From Trichobilharzia regenti (Eukaryota; Platyhelminthes; Trematoda; Strigeidida; Schistosomatidae), in the NCBI GenBank assembly GCA_944472135.2, contig OX235270.1:140073632-140137631 (forward strand): a stretch of DNA of 64,000 nt, given 5' to 3'. Below the pieces are notes generated by a model that had not been told where the DNA came from, ran no database searches, and saw only the letters and a list, made by a program, of their open reading frames with translations. Each line of letters opens with the position of its first letter. Position 1 is the stretch's first letter. This document shows positions 1 to 10,282 of the stretch, piece by piece. Position numbers and translations under genes: made by a program.

Positions 1-59
1 AATGGGATGAATTGAATGAAGAGAAAGGGAGAAAAATACACAAAAATAACAAAACAAAA

Positions 60-480
60 AAAACTGAAGGATGAGGGGACGTACCGAACTAGGTGCATGG
101 TAGTTGTAAAGGCTGGACTAGTTTCTTTTGAACACACAGCTCCGGCTTTTCGATGCATATGGTGAGAGCTTCCGCAGTACAAAGAATTCGGATACACACT
201 GCCTTTGGCAGATTTTTGTTTACTTTGTAAACGACTCTAAATGATGAGTCGGTTGAGATTCTGTGACAGGTATTTACGGGGTGTTCAGTTATTGTGCTTC
301 TGATTGAACCAGTGCCTTCTCTTTGTAGCCATGCTGGATAATGTTCTCCAACATGTTTTGATAGGACCCGCATAGAACGAACTATATACCTAGCTCCGCA
401 AGAGCAGGTGAATTGATATATACACATCGAAGTGGTCGTATGCGGAAGTCTGTCCTTCCATTTATTTTAAACAATTCTTA
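60..480 (-). mobile_element. PLE-A fragment, GIY-YIG endonuclease domain
   Basis: The reverse strand encodes about 125 residues ending in a C-terminal GIY-YIG nuclease domain of a Penelope-like element. The start of the domain reads MCIYQFTCSCGARYI. It is followed by the EHYPAWL block and the C-terminal CVQKKLVQ block seen in the better PLE-A copies at 10.5 and 31.3 kb. Upstream of the Met the frame continues with KWKDRLPHTTTS, matching the linker of those copies, and then meets a stop. The reverse transcriptase part is missing, so this is a dead 5'-truncated copy. The YIG residues are altered to YIV. Confidence 0.85.
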
Positions 481-622
481 TTCCTTATTTAGTATTGCCT
501 AATTGTATGATTTTCTCTGGAACGTAGATCTTTTCGGAGGATGATTGTTTATTGTCAGTAATGTACAAGAATAGTGATTCTGTAGTCCGAAAGTGAAAAA
601 GTTCCCTCCAAGTAGTGACTGA

Positions 623-1475
623 TTACTACTATTATTATTATTATTATTCCCTTGGGTTCCGTGTGGAGCTTAGGGCTTCAACAAGACATCTCATTTTCAT
701 CCATTCTCTGCTATCCTCTTCACCTGATTCCACGGTTGACCACAATCCGTCATCTCCTTCAACTCGCACGATCTCCTCCATGTTACCGTCCCACTGATGG
801 CCCCCACTTATCTCTTCCCATTGGGATTCCACTCGAGCGATGGCCTGCATTGAGTGTGATGTCATTCGATGGCCTCCCTCCTATATGTATGTCCGTGCGT
901 CGGTGGCACAGTGGTTAGGACTCTCGCCGACCATGCACATGGTCCGAGGTTCGAGCCCACGCCGGCGCACACCTGATATCTATGGTCAGCCTGCAAAATT
1001 TGGGCTACCGATATCCATGCTGAAAATTCCATACTTGTACCAAAAATACGGTGTGGAATCAAGCTGTAAATCAAAAAAAAAATAAATAAAAAATATCCAT
1101 TCCCTATTACATATTTGTTGAGCGATCAACTCCTGGTTGGTTTGTTCCCAGCCATCCAAAGTCCCTTGTTACTAGTTCTTTCTGGCCAGTAATTTGATCT
1201 TCAGTGTGGAGCCAGAGAAGTCAGTTTTCGGTAAAAGCCTGTAACTGACTGTCAGAAATCCTTTTCATGACACGCTGGCTATGTTTCTGACCCCTGTCGA
1301 AGAAGTGACTGACTGATTTCACATTTGTGTTGAACAGAATCCGAATCTTGTTCCTTGTGATGCTGAGGTGGAGTGCAAAAGATTTCCAAACTGGTTTCAC
1401 GTTGATGAAGGTGTGTGTATCTTGCCTCTCCGAATCTGTCTAACCTACTTTGACGTTTTCGTCCACTCCGCCTGT
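623..1475 (-). mobile_element. RTE-clade (SR2-like) LINE 3' end, split by a SINE
   Basis: This is the 3' end of an RTE-type LINE on the reverse strand. It starts with the AT trinucleotide tail (about 628-650) and the terminal GAAGCCCTA-type motif, then runs through the C-terminal region equivalent to the WKRE..EPIAQQIRRRKWRWIGH block and the FNSNVKSVLLYGSETW-like block. Both are heavily mutated. A SINE-1 copy at 895-1092 interrupts it. The coding sequence is broken by stops and shifts. RTE assignment rests on similarity to the better copy at 24838-27030. Confidence 0.8.
895..1092 (+). mobile_element. SINE-1 copy (tRNA-derived) nested in an RTE fragment
   Basis: The tRNA-like head starts GTGCGTCGGTGGCACAGTGG and contains an exact pol III box A (TGGCACAGTGG) and box B (GGTTCGAGCCC). 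The conserved non-tRNA body follows, with the TGATATCTATGG and GGGCTACCGATATCC blocks, and ends AATCAAGCTGTAAATCA plus an A-rich tail. The copy is close to consensus and looks young compared with its host RTE fragment. Confidence 0.9.
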
Positions 1476-1929
1476 AGTTGATAAGTGAAGGATGATTGAT
1501 TAGTGAGAGTCTAAAATTTCATGTCATATTGTTGAGAACCGAGCTGATGACGTAATATAAAAGGTTTATTTTTAATAATAATAATGATTTACTTTATTCC
1601 AAAAACAGTACCTGTGATACAGAATGGAATTTTCAGCATTAATCACCATATTACTGCACCTAATTTCCTCAAATTATAAATAAAATTAATCGCACAGAAA
1701 ATTTTCCAAATTTACATGCAGCAAATAAAATGGAAATATTGATAATAGTGATAACAGCTAAGGTAATAATAATAATACAAGGGAAAATTACCGTGAGCTT
1801 GTTTCACACAGTATTGTCAATGCGGTATAGAAATCCTAAGATGTTTAAAAATGTTGAATATAATGTTCTCTTTACATGACATGGTGAGGGGAAAAACAAA
1901 GATTACAGAAGTAACAGAGATAAGCCGGT
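1476..1929. other. AT-rich stretch, nothing recognised
   Basis: I see no long open frame, tRNA-like promoter or known transposon block here. Short AAT/ATA runs occur around 1575-1590 and 1760-1775. Confidence 0.5.
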
Positions 1930-2040
1930 TTTGATGTGGTTATGTTCTTTGGGCTGGATAGTTGATTTGCGAAGCTTTCAGCACCCTATTAGGTGACATC
2001 TTCAGCGCATACTTCAATTTGAAGTCTTAGGCTGAAATTA
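1930..2040 (-). mobile_element. PLE-B1 terminal repeat remnant
   Basis: This short block recurs at 12206-12310, 24180-24290, 47060-47170 and 54010-54130. The two best of these lie directly at the end of recognisable PLE-B coding sequence (12.2-13.0 kb and 46.0-47.2 kb), which identifies it as the PLE-B1 end. No coding sequence accompanies this copy. It contains a hammerhead-like motif at 1968-2009. Confidence 0.75.
1968..2009 (-). ncRNA. hammerhead-like ribozyme motif in a PLE-B1 end
   Basis: Read on the reverse strand: UGCG, then CUGAAGA (matches CUGANGA), a stem II built from UCACC and GGGUG around UAAUA, then GAAA, GCUU and CGCA. The first and last blocks pair as stem I. Stem III would be only two base pairs, as in the minimal hammerheads described for Penelope-like elements. 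The fold is inferred by eye. Activity is unknown. Confidence 0.45.
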
Positions 2041-2045
2041 ACATT

Positions 2046-2410
2046 TTAACATTTAGAAGGATTCAGTTTAAGACCTTTAGACTCAGACCATTTACTGACT
2101 CCCGACAGAAAACTATTTATTTTTGTACAATCTAGCTGGGAGTTAACAGCCATTGAAACTGTTAAATCATCAGCGTACTTCACAAAGTTAATTTCATCAG
2201 AGTGAGGCAAGTCATGCAAGAAGAAAGAAAAGGAGAAAGGACAGCTCCTTAAGGGACACCGGCTTCAGTGGGCAATAAAGTGGAAGTATTCCCTTTATAC
2301 ACGGTGTACTGCTTTCATCCTGAGAAATAGGAGTGTAACCAGTTAACAAAAGACGTGTGGATGACATAATAGTCATTCGTGACAAACTAACAGGTGCCAC
2401 AGAAATCCCT
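2046..2410 (-). mobile_element. CR1-like LINE reverse transcriptase fragment
   Basis: One reverse frame reads SFVNWLHSYFSG, QYTVYKG, then GVP-stop-GAVLSP and SFFLHDLPHSDEINF, and then the catalytic block VKYADDLTVSM, followed by LKLNPSKC. This order (GVPQGAVLSP then YADD) is the palm of a CR1/Jockey-type LINE reverse transcriptase and differs from the RTE copies in this window. Two in-frame stops make it dead; one replaces the Gln of GVPQ. The YADD box itself is intact. Confidence 0.8.
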
Positions 2411-2819
2411 AACTGGATACATACAGTACAAAACAGTATGTCGTTAGCATAAATGAAAGAGAATAACGATTGCTTACCATTTTATAGGTACTCATAAATC
2501 CCCAACAAAATGGGTCAATAAGGCGATTTGTTTACAGAAAGCCAACAGAAACAGGATAGCATTTAAACTATTATAGTCACTTTTCACTCCAGTATAAAAG
2601 GGCGTTAATTTAGTGGTTGTTTAGTAGCATTCAGCATATATGTACAGATGACGCCACTGAAAAAACACAAAATATCATTAAAATAATTTTCTAGGTAACA
2701 ACCATGTGATGAAATTTATTAAGCTTTACAGAATTATCAAACAAGAGGTTATACCGATCCAAGCAGCTCCGAAAAAGTATCTTTATTGATCATTACCGTT
2801 CAAGTGTGACCACTAAATA
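2411..2819. other. No gene seen
   Basis: AT-rich non-coding DNA. Part may be the decayed RT region of the PLE-E copy that follows, but I cannot align it by eye. Confidence 0.4.
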
Positions 2820-3240
2820 AAAACTTGCTATGCAGTTAAACCTGTTTCCGTAGATAAAAAGAGATCTATATTGTCCCGTAAATCCTCACAGCATCTTAGC
2901 GATGGTATCACATCCCATTGGGTTTACCAATTTATGTGTATATGTGGCCACAAGTACACAGGGAGGACGCATAGGTCTATGCAGACTAGGCTTACAGAAC
3001 ACATTCCAAAGTGGCTTCAACAACAGATAAAGTCACCGGATACAATGAATACTGTTAAAAGCTGTCCAACATCGTCTATCGCGAAGCACACCATAGATTA
3101 CAAGGATGACTTTAGTAATAACTTTAAATTGCGACATAAAATAAGTTTGGGTCACGTGAATTCACTGAGGCTCTAGTCATAAAAAGGAGTAAACCTGGTT
3201 TATATGTTCCAAAGATTAATTGCTATTACTCTGAACCTGT
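2820..3240 (+). mobile_element. PLE-E fragment, GIY-YIG endonuclease domain
   Basis: The frame from about 2820 reads into HWVYQFMCICGHKYTGRTHR, a GIY-YIG domain start with GHKYTG in place of the YIG turn, then the EHIPKWL block. After the stop at 3176 the next frame resembles the usual PLE tail (KRSKPGLYVPK). The element is truncated before the RT. It shares CxYGHxxxGRTHRS features with the copy at 20.3-21.2 kb and EHxxKWL features with 50.1-51.0 kb. Confidence 0.75.
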
Positions 3241-3356
3241 CTCGATAACCCAGTTTAGAACCTAAGTCCTATTTACGTAGTGATATTTTCATCTTAAAGA
3301 GTTAGTTTTTAAGAATTAGATCTGTTTTTCGAGTTTGCCCACGGATTGATATCAAT

Positions 3357-3910
3357 TTGAGAAGTACTGAAATCCAGTACTGGAGTACTGGACAGCTTTT
3401 ACATCATAGTTTGGGAATCATCGGCAGTATACACCCACCTCACGGGTTAGAACCCAGGACCTTCCGATTACAAGGCAAGCTAGCTCGTAGACCATTAAGC
3501 AGCTACTGGGACCCGATTCAATGTCCAGTGCATGAATTCTGACATCTACCAATTATGGGATTTAGCTCGACCACTAACCAATGTCCTTCGATGGCACAGT
3601 GGTTAGGACTCCCAGCAACCATGTACAGTGTCCGAGTTTCGATCCCCTGCCAACGCATACCCGATATCAATGGCTGGCCTGCAAAATTTGGGCTACTGAT
3701 ATCACATGCTGAAAATTCCATACCTGTACCAAAAATACGGTGTGGAATCAAGCTGTAATCAATAATAATAAATAAAAATAATAATAAATGTTGTCGGTGG
3801 GACATCCATCGTCTTACTTGACTAGATGGTCCTCACTGGTCACGGCTTCTCACTAAAATTCCAGGAAACCCCGTCCCGGGCAACAAGTCATTAGCAAGCA
3901 TCAGATTAAT
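3357..3910 (-). mobile_element. SINE-3 copy, degenerate, split by SINE-1
   Basis: The reverse strand carries the tRNA-Thr-like head (GGGTCCCAGTAGC.. with box B near 3440-3455) and the non-tRNA body shared with the SINE-3 copies at 35.7-36.5 kb. A SINE-1 copy at 3584-3789 splits it. Its hammerhead region (about 3375-3430) has lost both the CUGANGA box and the GAAA box, so self-cleavage is not expected. Confidence 0.75.
3584..3789 (+). mobile_element. SINE-1 copy nested in SINE-3
   Basis: Head starts about 3584 with box A TGGCACAGTGG and a damaged box B (AGTTTCGATCCCC). The body blocks TGGCCTGCAAAATTTGGGCT and AATACGGTGTGGAATCAAGC are intact, followed by a TAA/AAT-rich tail. CCAATGTC before and AATGTT after the copy may be the worn target-site duplication. 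Confidence 0.85.
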
Positions 3911-4167
3911 TTTCACCCCCTTTATATTCTTTTTCTTAGCCGACACTCCTACCTCATCTTTCTAATTCTTATTTTTCACCTTGACCAGCACACAATTCGA
4001 CCTACACTATGATCATTTATCCTCTGTTACCTTCAGTATAACTGTGTGTGTGCGTATGACAAGTACGTTTGTTATCAGGATGTTCGAAACGCACGGCGCA
4101 AATACGTTACATGTATCAGATAAACTACTACTTCTTAATATGCAAAATATGTAAATATGTGTAAAAC

Positions 4168-5130
4168 TAAGGCACTGTGGTAGTAAGTAAATCCATGTTA
4201 GTTTCTTTATTAGATTGTATCATACTATGAGTGAAACAATATTATTTCCTGGATGACAATGTTTCGAGCAAAATTTATTATTCATAATCATTCCACCAAT
4301 TATACTCGCGCGACATGATAATAATATTTAAAGTAATAATAATCATAATACTAGTAATATTAATGACGACATGCATGTCAAACATGCCCAAGACAACACC
4401 AACAATAAGGAGTCTAAATCATCAGTAGTAATTCCATACAACGAAGGAACCTTGGAAACATTATGCAGAACTCCTAACAAGACAGGAATAAAAGTGGCTG
4501 GCATTCAAACCACCCACAAACTCAATTAGAAACAAGCTCTGTTGATTAAAGGATCAATCCTGTGGAGACTATAAAACGAAACAGTTTCGCTTAACTAATA
4601 CTCTGCAATATCCATCAGGTCAAATACATAGGTCAAACTAGTAGAACAGGGGCAGTGAGTCAGACTAGCCGAACATAAAAACCTAGCAGCAAAATCTAAA
4701 TTGGTTGACCCGAATAAGATAAGAAATCTGGAGAATATTTCAGTCATACCATTCATTACATGCAATTATATACAAACCATAGAATAGAATGGATGGGATA
4801 AGATGACAGTTTTAAAATCTAATGTCACAGGGTGGAAGGAGAGAGTGGTAACGGAAACTTTATTTTATGAAATCAACTGCAAAACATGTGTAACAGGAAT
4901 GATTCAACGCCTGTCCAGCCAGATATCTGGAAAATTCTACTACCTCAACGACGACAAATAGGAGAGAACAAAGAAAACTACAAAACTCAGGTTTCAAAAT
5001 CATGTAATTATAATTGGTGATATGATTATGAACCACAATAGGTTTTGTTCAAAACCTTGTCATCCAGTAAATAATACTGTTTCACTCACTGTGTGTGATA
5101 CATCTAATAAACAAACTAATATGGAAACTA
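4168..5130 (+). mobile_element. PLE-C copy with inverted terminal repeats, interior mostly deleted
   Basis: The left end (4168-4312) and right end (about 5010-5130) are inverted copies of each other. Left carries GGATGACAATGTTTCGAGC and right carries its complement ending CCAGTAAATAATACTGTTTC. Between them lies a remnant of the PLE-C linker and GIY-YIG region: an SKSSVVIPYNEGT-like segment, then decayed nuclease sequence ending in the WKERVVTETLF-like block. The RT is absent. It is clearly the same family as the longer copies at 16.97-19.86 and 33.54-35.16 kb. Confidence 0.8.
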
Positions 5131-5169
5131 CTAGTTCTTATTTTTTTTAATATTTGTATTTCTGTATTT

Positions 5170-5368
5170 GTGCGTCGGTCGCATAGTGGTTAGGACTCTC
5201 GCCGACCATGCACATAGTCCAGGGTTCGAGCCCACGCCGACACACACCTGATATCTATGGTCGGCCTGCGAATTTTGGGCTACCGATATCCACGCTGAAA
5301 ATTCCATACTTGTCCCAAAGATACGGTGTGGAATCAAGCTGTAATCAAGAATAAATAAATATTTACAC
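5170..5368 (+). mobile_element. SINE-1 copy
   Basis: The head starts GTGCGTCGGTCGCATAGTGG, with a mutated box A and intact box B (GGTTCGAGCCC). The full body ends AATCAAGCTGTAATCAAG plus an AATAAATAAAT tail. Confidence 0.9.
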
Positions 5369-5370
5369 TT

Positions 5371-6510
5371 GTAAAATCTGTATGCAAAAGTAGAATAAAA
5401 AACAATTTTTAGTTTGATTTATACTGATCGAAACAGATTCACTACTATCATATGCAAAACCAAATAGATGCGCTATTCATCTGGCGTATTGTATTCAATA
5501 CAATTAACTGAAAAGTGACTGACAAAGCAGAATGAAACGTCGGCAAACAAAAGAAAACTGTTGACTTGATGGTACATTTGTTCAGCCTTCATTGTTTCGA
5601 AGTGTGATAACAAAATGAGTTGATTTCAGCTATTAATGATAGTGTTTGATGTATTCAGATACATAAAAATACTAAATCCACAGATTTGAAAAGAAATATA
5701 CATATATATATCCTCTTCTTTCGTGGATTGATAAGCGTCTATTATAACTGTTATTTCTGTGCCCTTGGGCTCTTAGTGAGATACAGAGCATCAGAGGGAC
5801 GTTTTCATTTCATTGTAGTCTCTAGAGTCACATGTAGCTGCTTCCGCAACTGCTTGTAAGGTCTCATCTCCTCTTCACAGGGTCTTCTTCATTGCACCCT
5901 CAATCCTATACGAAACCCATCGTCTTCTGTTCACGTTCCAGTGGAGGGACGACATCTTCTGTGCGTGTCCAGCCCATACGCATTTTAAAACAAGCAACGA
6001 AGGTTGGTAAAGCAAGATTTAATGAATTCATCAAATTTTGGTAGAACTCGTCAGCTGAATACTCTACATACACGGATATATATACTTTTGAAATTACATT
6101 GGGAGATATAAGACTGATAAGTAAACAAACTACATTGAATTAATCATGCAGAAAGACAGGAGCGAATGTTTTCCAGGTCATGTTCAAATAGATAAGTTGA
6201 GAGAGAGAGTATGAGGGATTGAAATTAAGATAAAGTGCATTACGCTTCAATTACATCACTTAGATAAACAATCAGTCATTAGAGATTATAACAAGAATTG
6301 CAAATAGAATAATATCAATAGTAATAGTTATAATAACAATAACAATACTGTTGAAGTGAGTTAAGATAGTGCTACTGATAAAATAATCCTGCTTTATTAA
6401 CCTTTGTTTCTTGTTTTAAATTCTAATAGGGAAATAAATGTTTTCAATTCATCTCTATTTTCATTAGAATTCTTATTAAGCAACATTTTCTTCATTAGTT
6501 AGTTCTTCGT
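5371..6510. other. No gene seen; possible LINE tail at about 5755-6000
   Basis: No coding signal. The piece starting GCCCTTGGGCTCTTAGTGAG at about 5761 resembles, on the reverse strand, the 3' end of the RTE LINE (compare 8525 and 24845). The match is too weak to be sure. The remainder is AT-rich with short (TAA)n-like runs near 6310-6350. Confidence 0.3.
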
Positions 6511-6514
6511 CAGA

Positions 6515-6900
6515 GTTCTTGATTACTAGTTCTATCTGGCTGCTCATCTGATCTTCAATGTGGAGCAAAGAATCTTAACGGCTGATAAAAGTCTGCAACA
6601 GCATATCGGAGATGCTTACTTTGGCACTGCAATCCCTAAATCATATAGAAGCACTGACTGATATGAAACCAGTGTCCTAATTTTGTCGTTTATGCTGATT
6701 ACAGGAAGATTTGTACACAGATTTCAGAGTGATCAAGGTCTAGCGTCCTTTTCTAATCGCACTCTGGCTAGCTTTGACATCCTTATCCTCCGTATCGCCT
6801 GCAGATGAGGCAATACTGCTCAAGTAAGTGAAAAATATCATCGTAATTGGTTTGGTAATGATACTAGATAGTCGGAGGCAATCTGCTGAAAGACTTTGAC
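6515..6900 (-). mobile_element. RTE-clade LINE fragment
   Basis: The reverse strand reads FTYLSSIASSAGDTEDKDVK, the worn equivalent of the FTYLGSIVSATGG block after the RT palm of the SR2-like RTE copies here. It continues through the region equivalent to SALSVKNKIRIF up to about 6515. It is truncated at both ends and has several stops. Confidence 0.7.
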
Positions 6901-6910
6901 CAATGCTTCG

Positions 6911-7095
6911 TGCTATTTGGCACTCACCGGTCAGCAAGTCGTATCTGCAACCTTGAAAGAACTCATGTCTCTCTCGAGACTCGAGCCCACGCCACCCAGT
7001 GCTGCAGTCAGAGACGTTGGAGATACGCCTTGCTGACTAATTGGTGAGTGCCAGCTAGCACGCAACCTAGGTCAGGCTGGGCTTCTTGACGATCG
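6911..7095 (-). mobile_element. SINE-5-like tRNA-derived repeat with flanking inverted repeat
   Basis: The centre (about 6970-7025) is, on the reverse strand, a tRNA-like block with a box-B-like GGCTCGAGTCTC. It matches the better copy at 22400-22625. It is bracketed by TGGCACTCACC (6921) and its complement GGTGAGTGCCA (about 7043), so the unit can fold back. The family is small and degenerate. Confidence 0.5.
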
Positions 7096-7110
7096 CCTCC
7101 AACCTTCTAA

Positions 7111-7879
7111 TATCATTAAATCAATGAGCTAACTACAATGGTGGCCACATTGCGAACCTCACTCATAGAATTCCGTCTGCGCCAAAGAAAGTGTCCAGTC
7201 TAAATGGTTTGATAGTATTTAACTCGTCACACTCATTCAGTCAGTAAACATGAATTATAAATCATACTTTTATTTGTACATAGATCAACTATGGTAGGCA
7301 ACTAGGTGGTAACAATTACTAACAGTGATAATAGTTAAGCAATAGTTAAGTGGTAAGCAGCAGTTAGCAAAAAAAGCTCTCTACTAGCTATAACTGAATA
7401 CTATTAACATAGATTTAACTAGTCTCTCGATAATGAGGTTGTTTTACCTTTCTGTGAATAAACAATAGAACATATTCAAATATGATAGTTGGAAATGAGC
7501 AAGAATTCTATCAATCGAAATATAGGTCATATTATAGTACAAAAGATGTAGATTAGATTAGTATTTCCCATATAGCATAATAAGTAATATGACTTTTTTC
7601 TTTATTTGATGTTTCAACATATATGAACTGACAGAGAAAACAAAAAGTACATTCATCATTGTGTGATTTGAGGAGCGTCGAAAATTCATGTCTCCAGATT
7701 CTACAGTCCTCATTTTTACGGAGATATGTGTATGTTTCGAAATCTAGATAGTGTTCTTTAGTTGAATCATGTTTTGAACTACGCGCAGAACTGAAACAGT
7801 CAGTACACGTGATAAATTTAAACAAGGCATTAAGATAAAAATCAACAGATCTATATATGGAAATAATAGAGAAGATTTG
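7111..7879. other. Mostly non-coding; one unassigned 90-codon ORF on the reverse strand
   Basis: The only open frame of note is 7553-7825 on the reverse strand (90 aa, Cys/His-containing, e.g. CRIWRHEF and CTFCFLCQF). A possible acceptor (CTGACTGTTTCAG) lies inside its first codons, and an AATAAA falls inside the frame. I cannot assign a family, and it may be chance or a worn exon. Confidence 0.25.
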
Positions 7880-8190
7880 TAGCTCAAGTGGATGATTTAC
7901 GTGTTCTCTGAGATGTTCGGTTTAGTCATGCAGCTTTCGTTGTCCTTCTGGACAACATCCCCTTTCAGCGCAAGCGTTAGCATAAAATGAAATGATTCAA
8001 ATTCTCCATGAATGATCAATACACGTGTAAATCAACTATCACTCACGAAGATGGTTACCATGGAAAAATTGAATCAGTTCATTTTATGCTAAATATTGCG
8101 CTGAAAGGGGATGTTGTCCAGAAGGATGACGAAAGCTCCGCAATTAAACCAACCATCTCAGAGAAGACAACTAATAGCAAACCTATGTGC
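7880..8190. repeat. Palindrome of two inverted PLE-B2 terminal repeats
   Basis: The left arm (about 7895-8010, reverse) and right arm (about 8010-8170, forward) are inverted copies of the PLE-B2 end. Both contain the ATGTTGTCCAGAAGGA hairpin and the CGAAAGCT box. No coding sequence lies between them, so this is what remains after the interior of a PLE with inverted ends was lost. Related ends flank the fuller PLE-B2 element at 61.4-63.0 kb. Confidence 0.75.
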
Positions 8191-8504
8191 TAGCATTTCG
8201 TAGTTTATTTATACACTTTTCAAAACTAACATCATTGACAATAATAAAATAAAATGTAGGCCGATTATCCAGTTGCATAAAACAAAAGTGCATATTGTAT
8301 ATCTGACTCTTGCTATACGTTTCCGCGTATTTTCCTGAGGTTATAGGACAGATCGTCAGTCAACAGTAGTTTAAAAAATGTGAGCATTTATTCAGTGTGC
8401 TCAGTATACCGCTTAAAAAATTGCGAGTCATATAACTCATCTCAGGCAACTGAAGAAACATTTATAACAGGTCGAAAAACAAAAATAATAACGATCAAAG
8501 TTGA
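8191..8504. other. No gene seen
   Basis: AT-rich. The stretch around 8265-8290 (GTTGCATAAAACAAAAGTGC) resembles DNA at about 50270-50290 next to a PLE-E copy, so it may be PLE-derived. Confidence 0.35.
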
Positions 8505-9062
8505 AACGATCATATTATTATTATTGTTCCCTTGGGTTCCTAGTGGAATATAGGGCTTCAACTGCACGTCTCCACTTACCTGCTTCTGTCTTCATTCGGC
8601 TGTACTTTTCACCTGCATCCATGTTAGTTTATACTGTTTCAACTCCTCTTCACACCATCCCCTCCATGTCACCCTTGCGCTGACGTCCCACTCGCCGCTT
8701 CCTTCCCTTTCGAATTCCACTCGAACAATGGCCTGACGCACGCACGATGTCACCCAGCGACCTCCTCAGCTAACGTCCATCTCCGCTTTCTCATGCATAT
8801 TTATTGGGCGATTGGTTCTTGTTTTGTTTGTTCCCATAGTTTCTTGTTCGTAATTCGTTCCGGCCGGGCCGTCTCATCTTCATTCAGTATAGAGAGATAG
8901 TTGACAGTTAGTTGTTGACAAAGGTCTGCAACAGGCTGTTGGAAATATTCTTTGTGACCCACCCGCCAAGTTTCTGATCCGTATAGAAGAACTGACTGAC
9001 TTGACGTTTGTATTGAAAATCCGAGCGAATTTTGTTGTTGATGCTGAGTGACAATCATATGT
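8505..9062 (-). mobile_element. RTE-clade LINE 3' end
   Basis: It starts with the TTATTATTATTG tail and the terminal motif at about 8525-8560, then runs up to a segment whose reverse translation includes FSIQTSSQSVLLYGSETW and ITNKKLWEQTKQEPIAQ. These match the SR2-like RTE C-terminus. Frames are broken. It is truncated at the 5' side near 9062. Confidence 0.85.
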
Positions 9063-10282
9063 AATAACACTAAATATTACATCTTTATTCTGGGCAGTAT
9101 TTGTGTGATCTACAGAATTTTCAAAGGGATTTATTGTATGATATTTACCCTTTGTACAATATCTTCAAGTAAAATAATGAGTGACAGTACATTCTGTGAC
9201 GTGACGGTCTCCGAGCTGAAGCACACACCATTCTGTTATCATACATCCCCTTTGTTTCCTTCGACAAATTCACAACATCTAGTTGAAAACCAATCGTAAG
9301 ATGTTCAGAATTATATTTTGAGACCCAAGGACGTAGCTGACGGACAGCTTATTTCATGTATCGGTAAACACTGTCACCCGTAATCAGGCCATTCCTCAAA
9401 TTCAGTAGAAACTTGCGAAACAGAAGCTTGTAAAGACTTTAAATACACGCAAGAGGTCATACCTTAATCGATTAAAACAAACCGAACGAGAAAACATATA
9501 TGCAACAGAGAAATGGGGGCTTTTGGTAGCCCAGGTTATAAACAGACCAGTAATGGAATTCTGAGCCATTCGAGGTGTTTTTAAAACACTAATTCTAATT
9601 CTGAGCAGCTATGTAAAAACAGTGGCAATACAGTTTTCAATTGTTTTCCAAAATGTAGCCTTTTCTGCAGATTCATTAGGCACTCATTAGGGGTAAAATG
9701 TTTCTTTGATAATAGAATATTACAATTTATTTGTACCAAGTTAGAAAAAGTTTGAAGTTAAAATAATTATTATAATTATTTTTAAATACGATTATTATTT
9801 CCTGGGCATAATTAAGCGCTCGATTCTTATTTTCTCTTTGAATCAGTTCACTATGCATTCGATTGGGTGTACCATATCGAAATAAAGTCAGAATGTTAAT
9901 ATGTTTGGCTTGTAGCCCGATTTGAGCAACTGTGTGGTTGCGGATGCATAGTTTGTGGAAATCCTGTACTAAGACAAAGTGATTGTCCATTGTGCATTGG
10001 TTATTAGCGATCGCCCTTATCTGACAAATAGTGACGAGGTCTATCTTAAACTATATCTGTATATTTGTAATATTTTTGGAATAATATTAAGCAGACGCAT
10101 GGAATGACTTTTAACTAGTTGCATTTGTGATATATTTTGTAGTTGAACATAGTCATCTTAATGCATGAAATGACAGGACTCACAGTGATTTAGAAAACTT
10201 ATACATATATGTCTGATGGATGACATACATTTTTCCCTCTTTGCAGTTGCTTAGAAGAACGCACACTGGAGGAATTTAACGT
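9063..10282. other. About 1.2 kb with no recognised feature
   Basis: Open frames at 9048-9299 (+) and 9727-9990 (-) are short, Lys/Asn/Ile-rich and have no motif I recognise. I treat them as chance. No SINE boxes were found. Confidence 0.4.

Noticed and set aside
7553..7825. 90-codon reverse ORF with Cys/His spacing
   Set aside because: Not enough to claim a zinc-binding protein or exon; no conserved pattern and no flanking gene structure.
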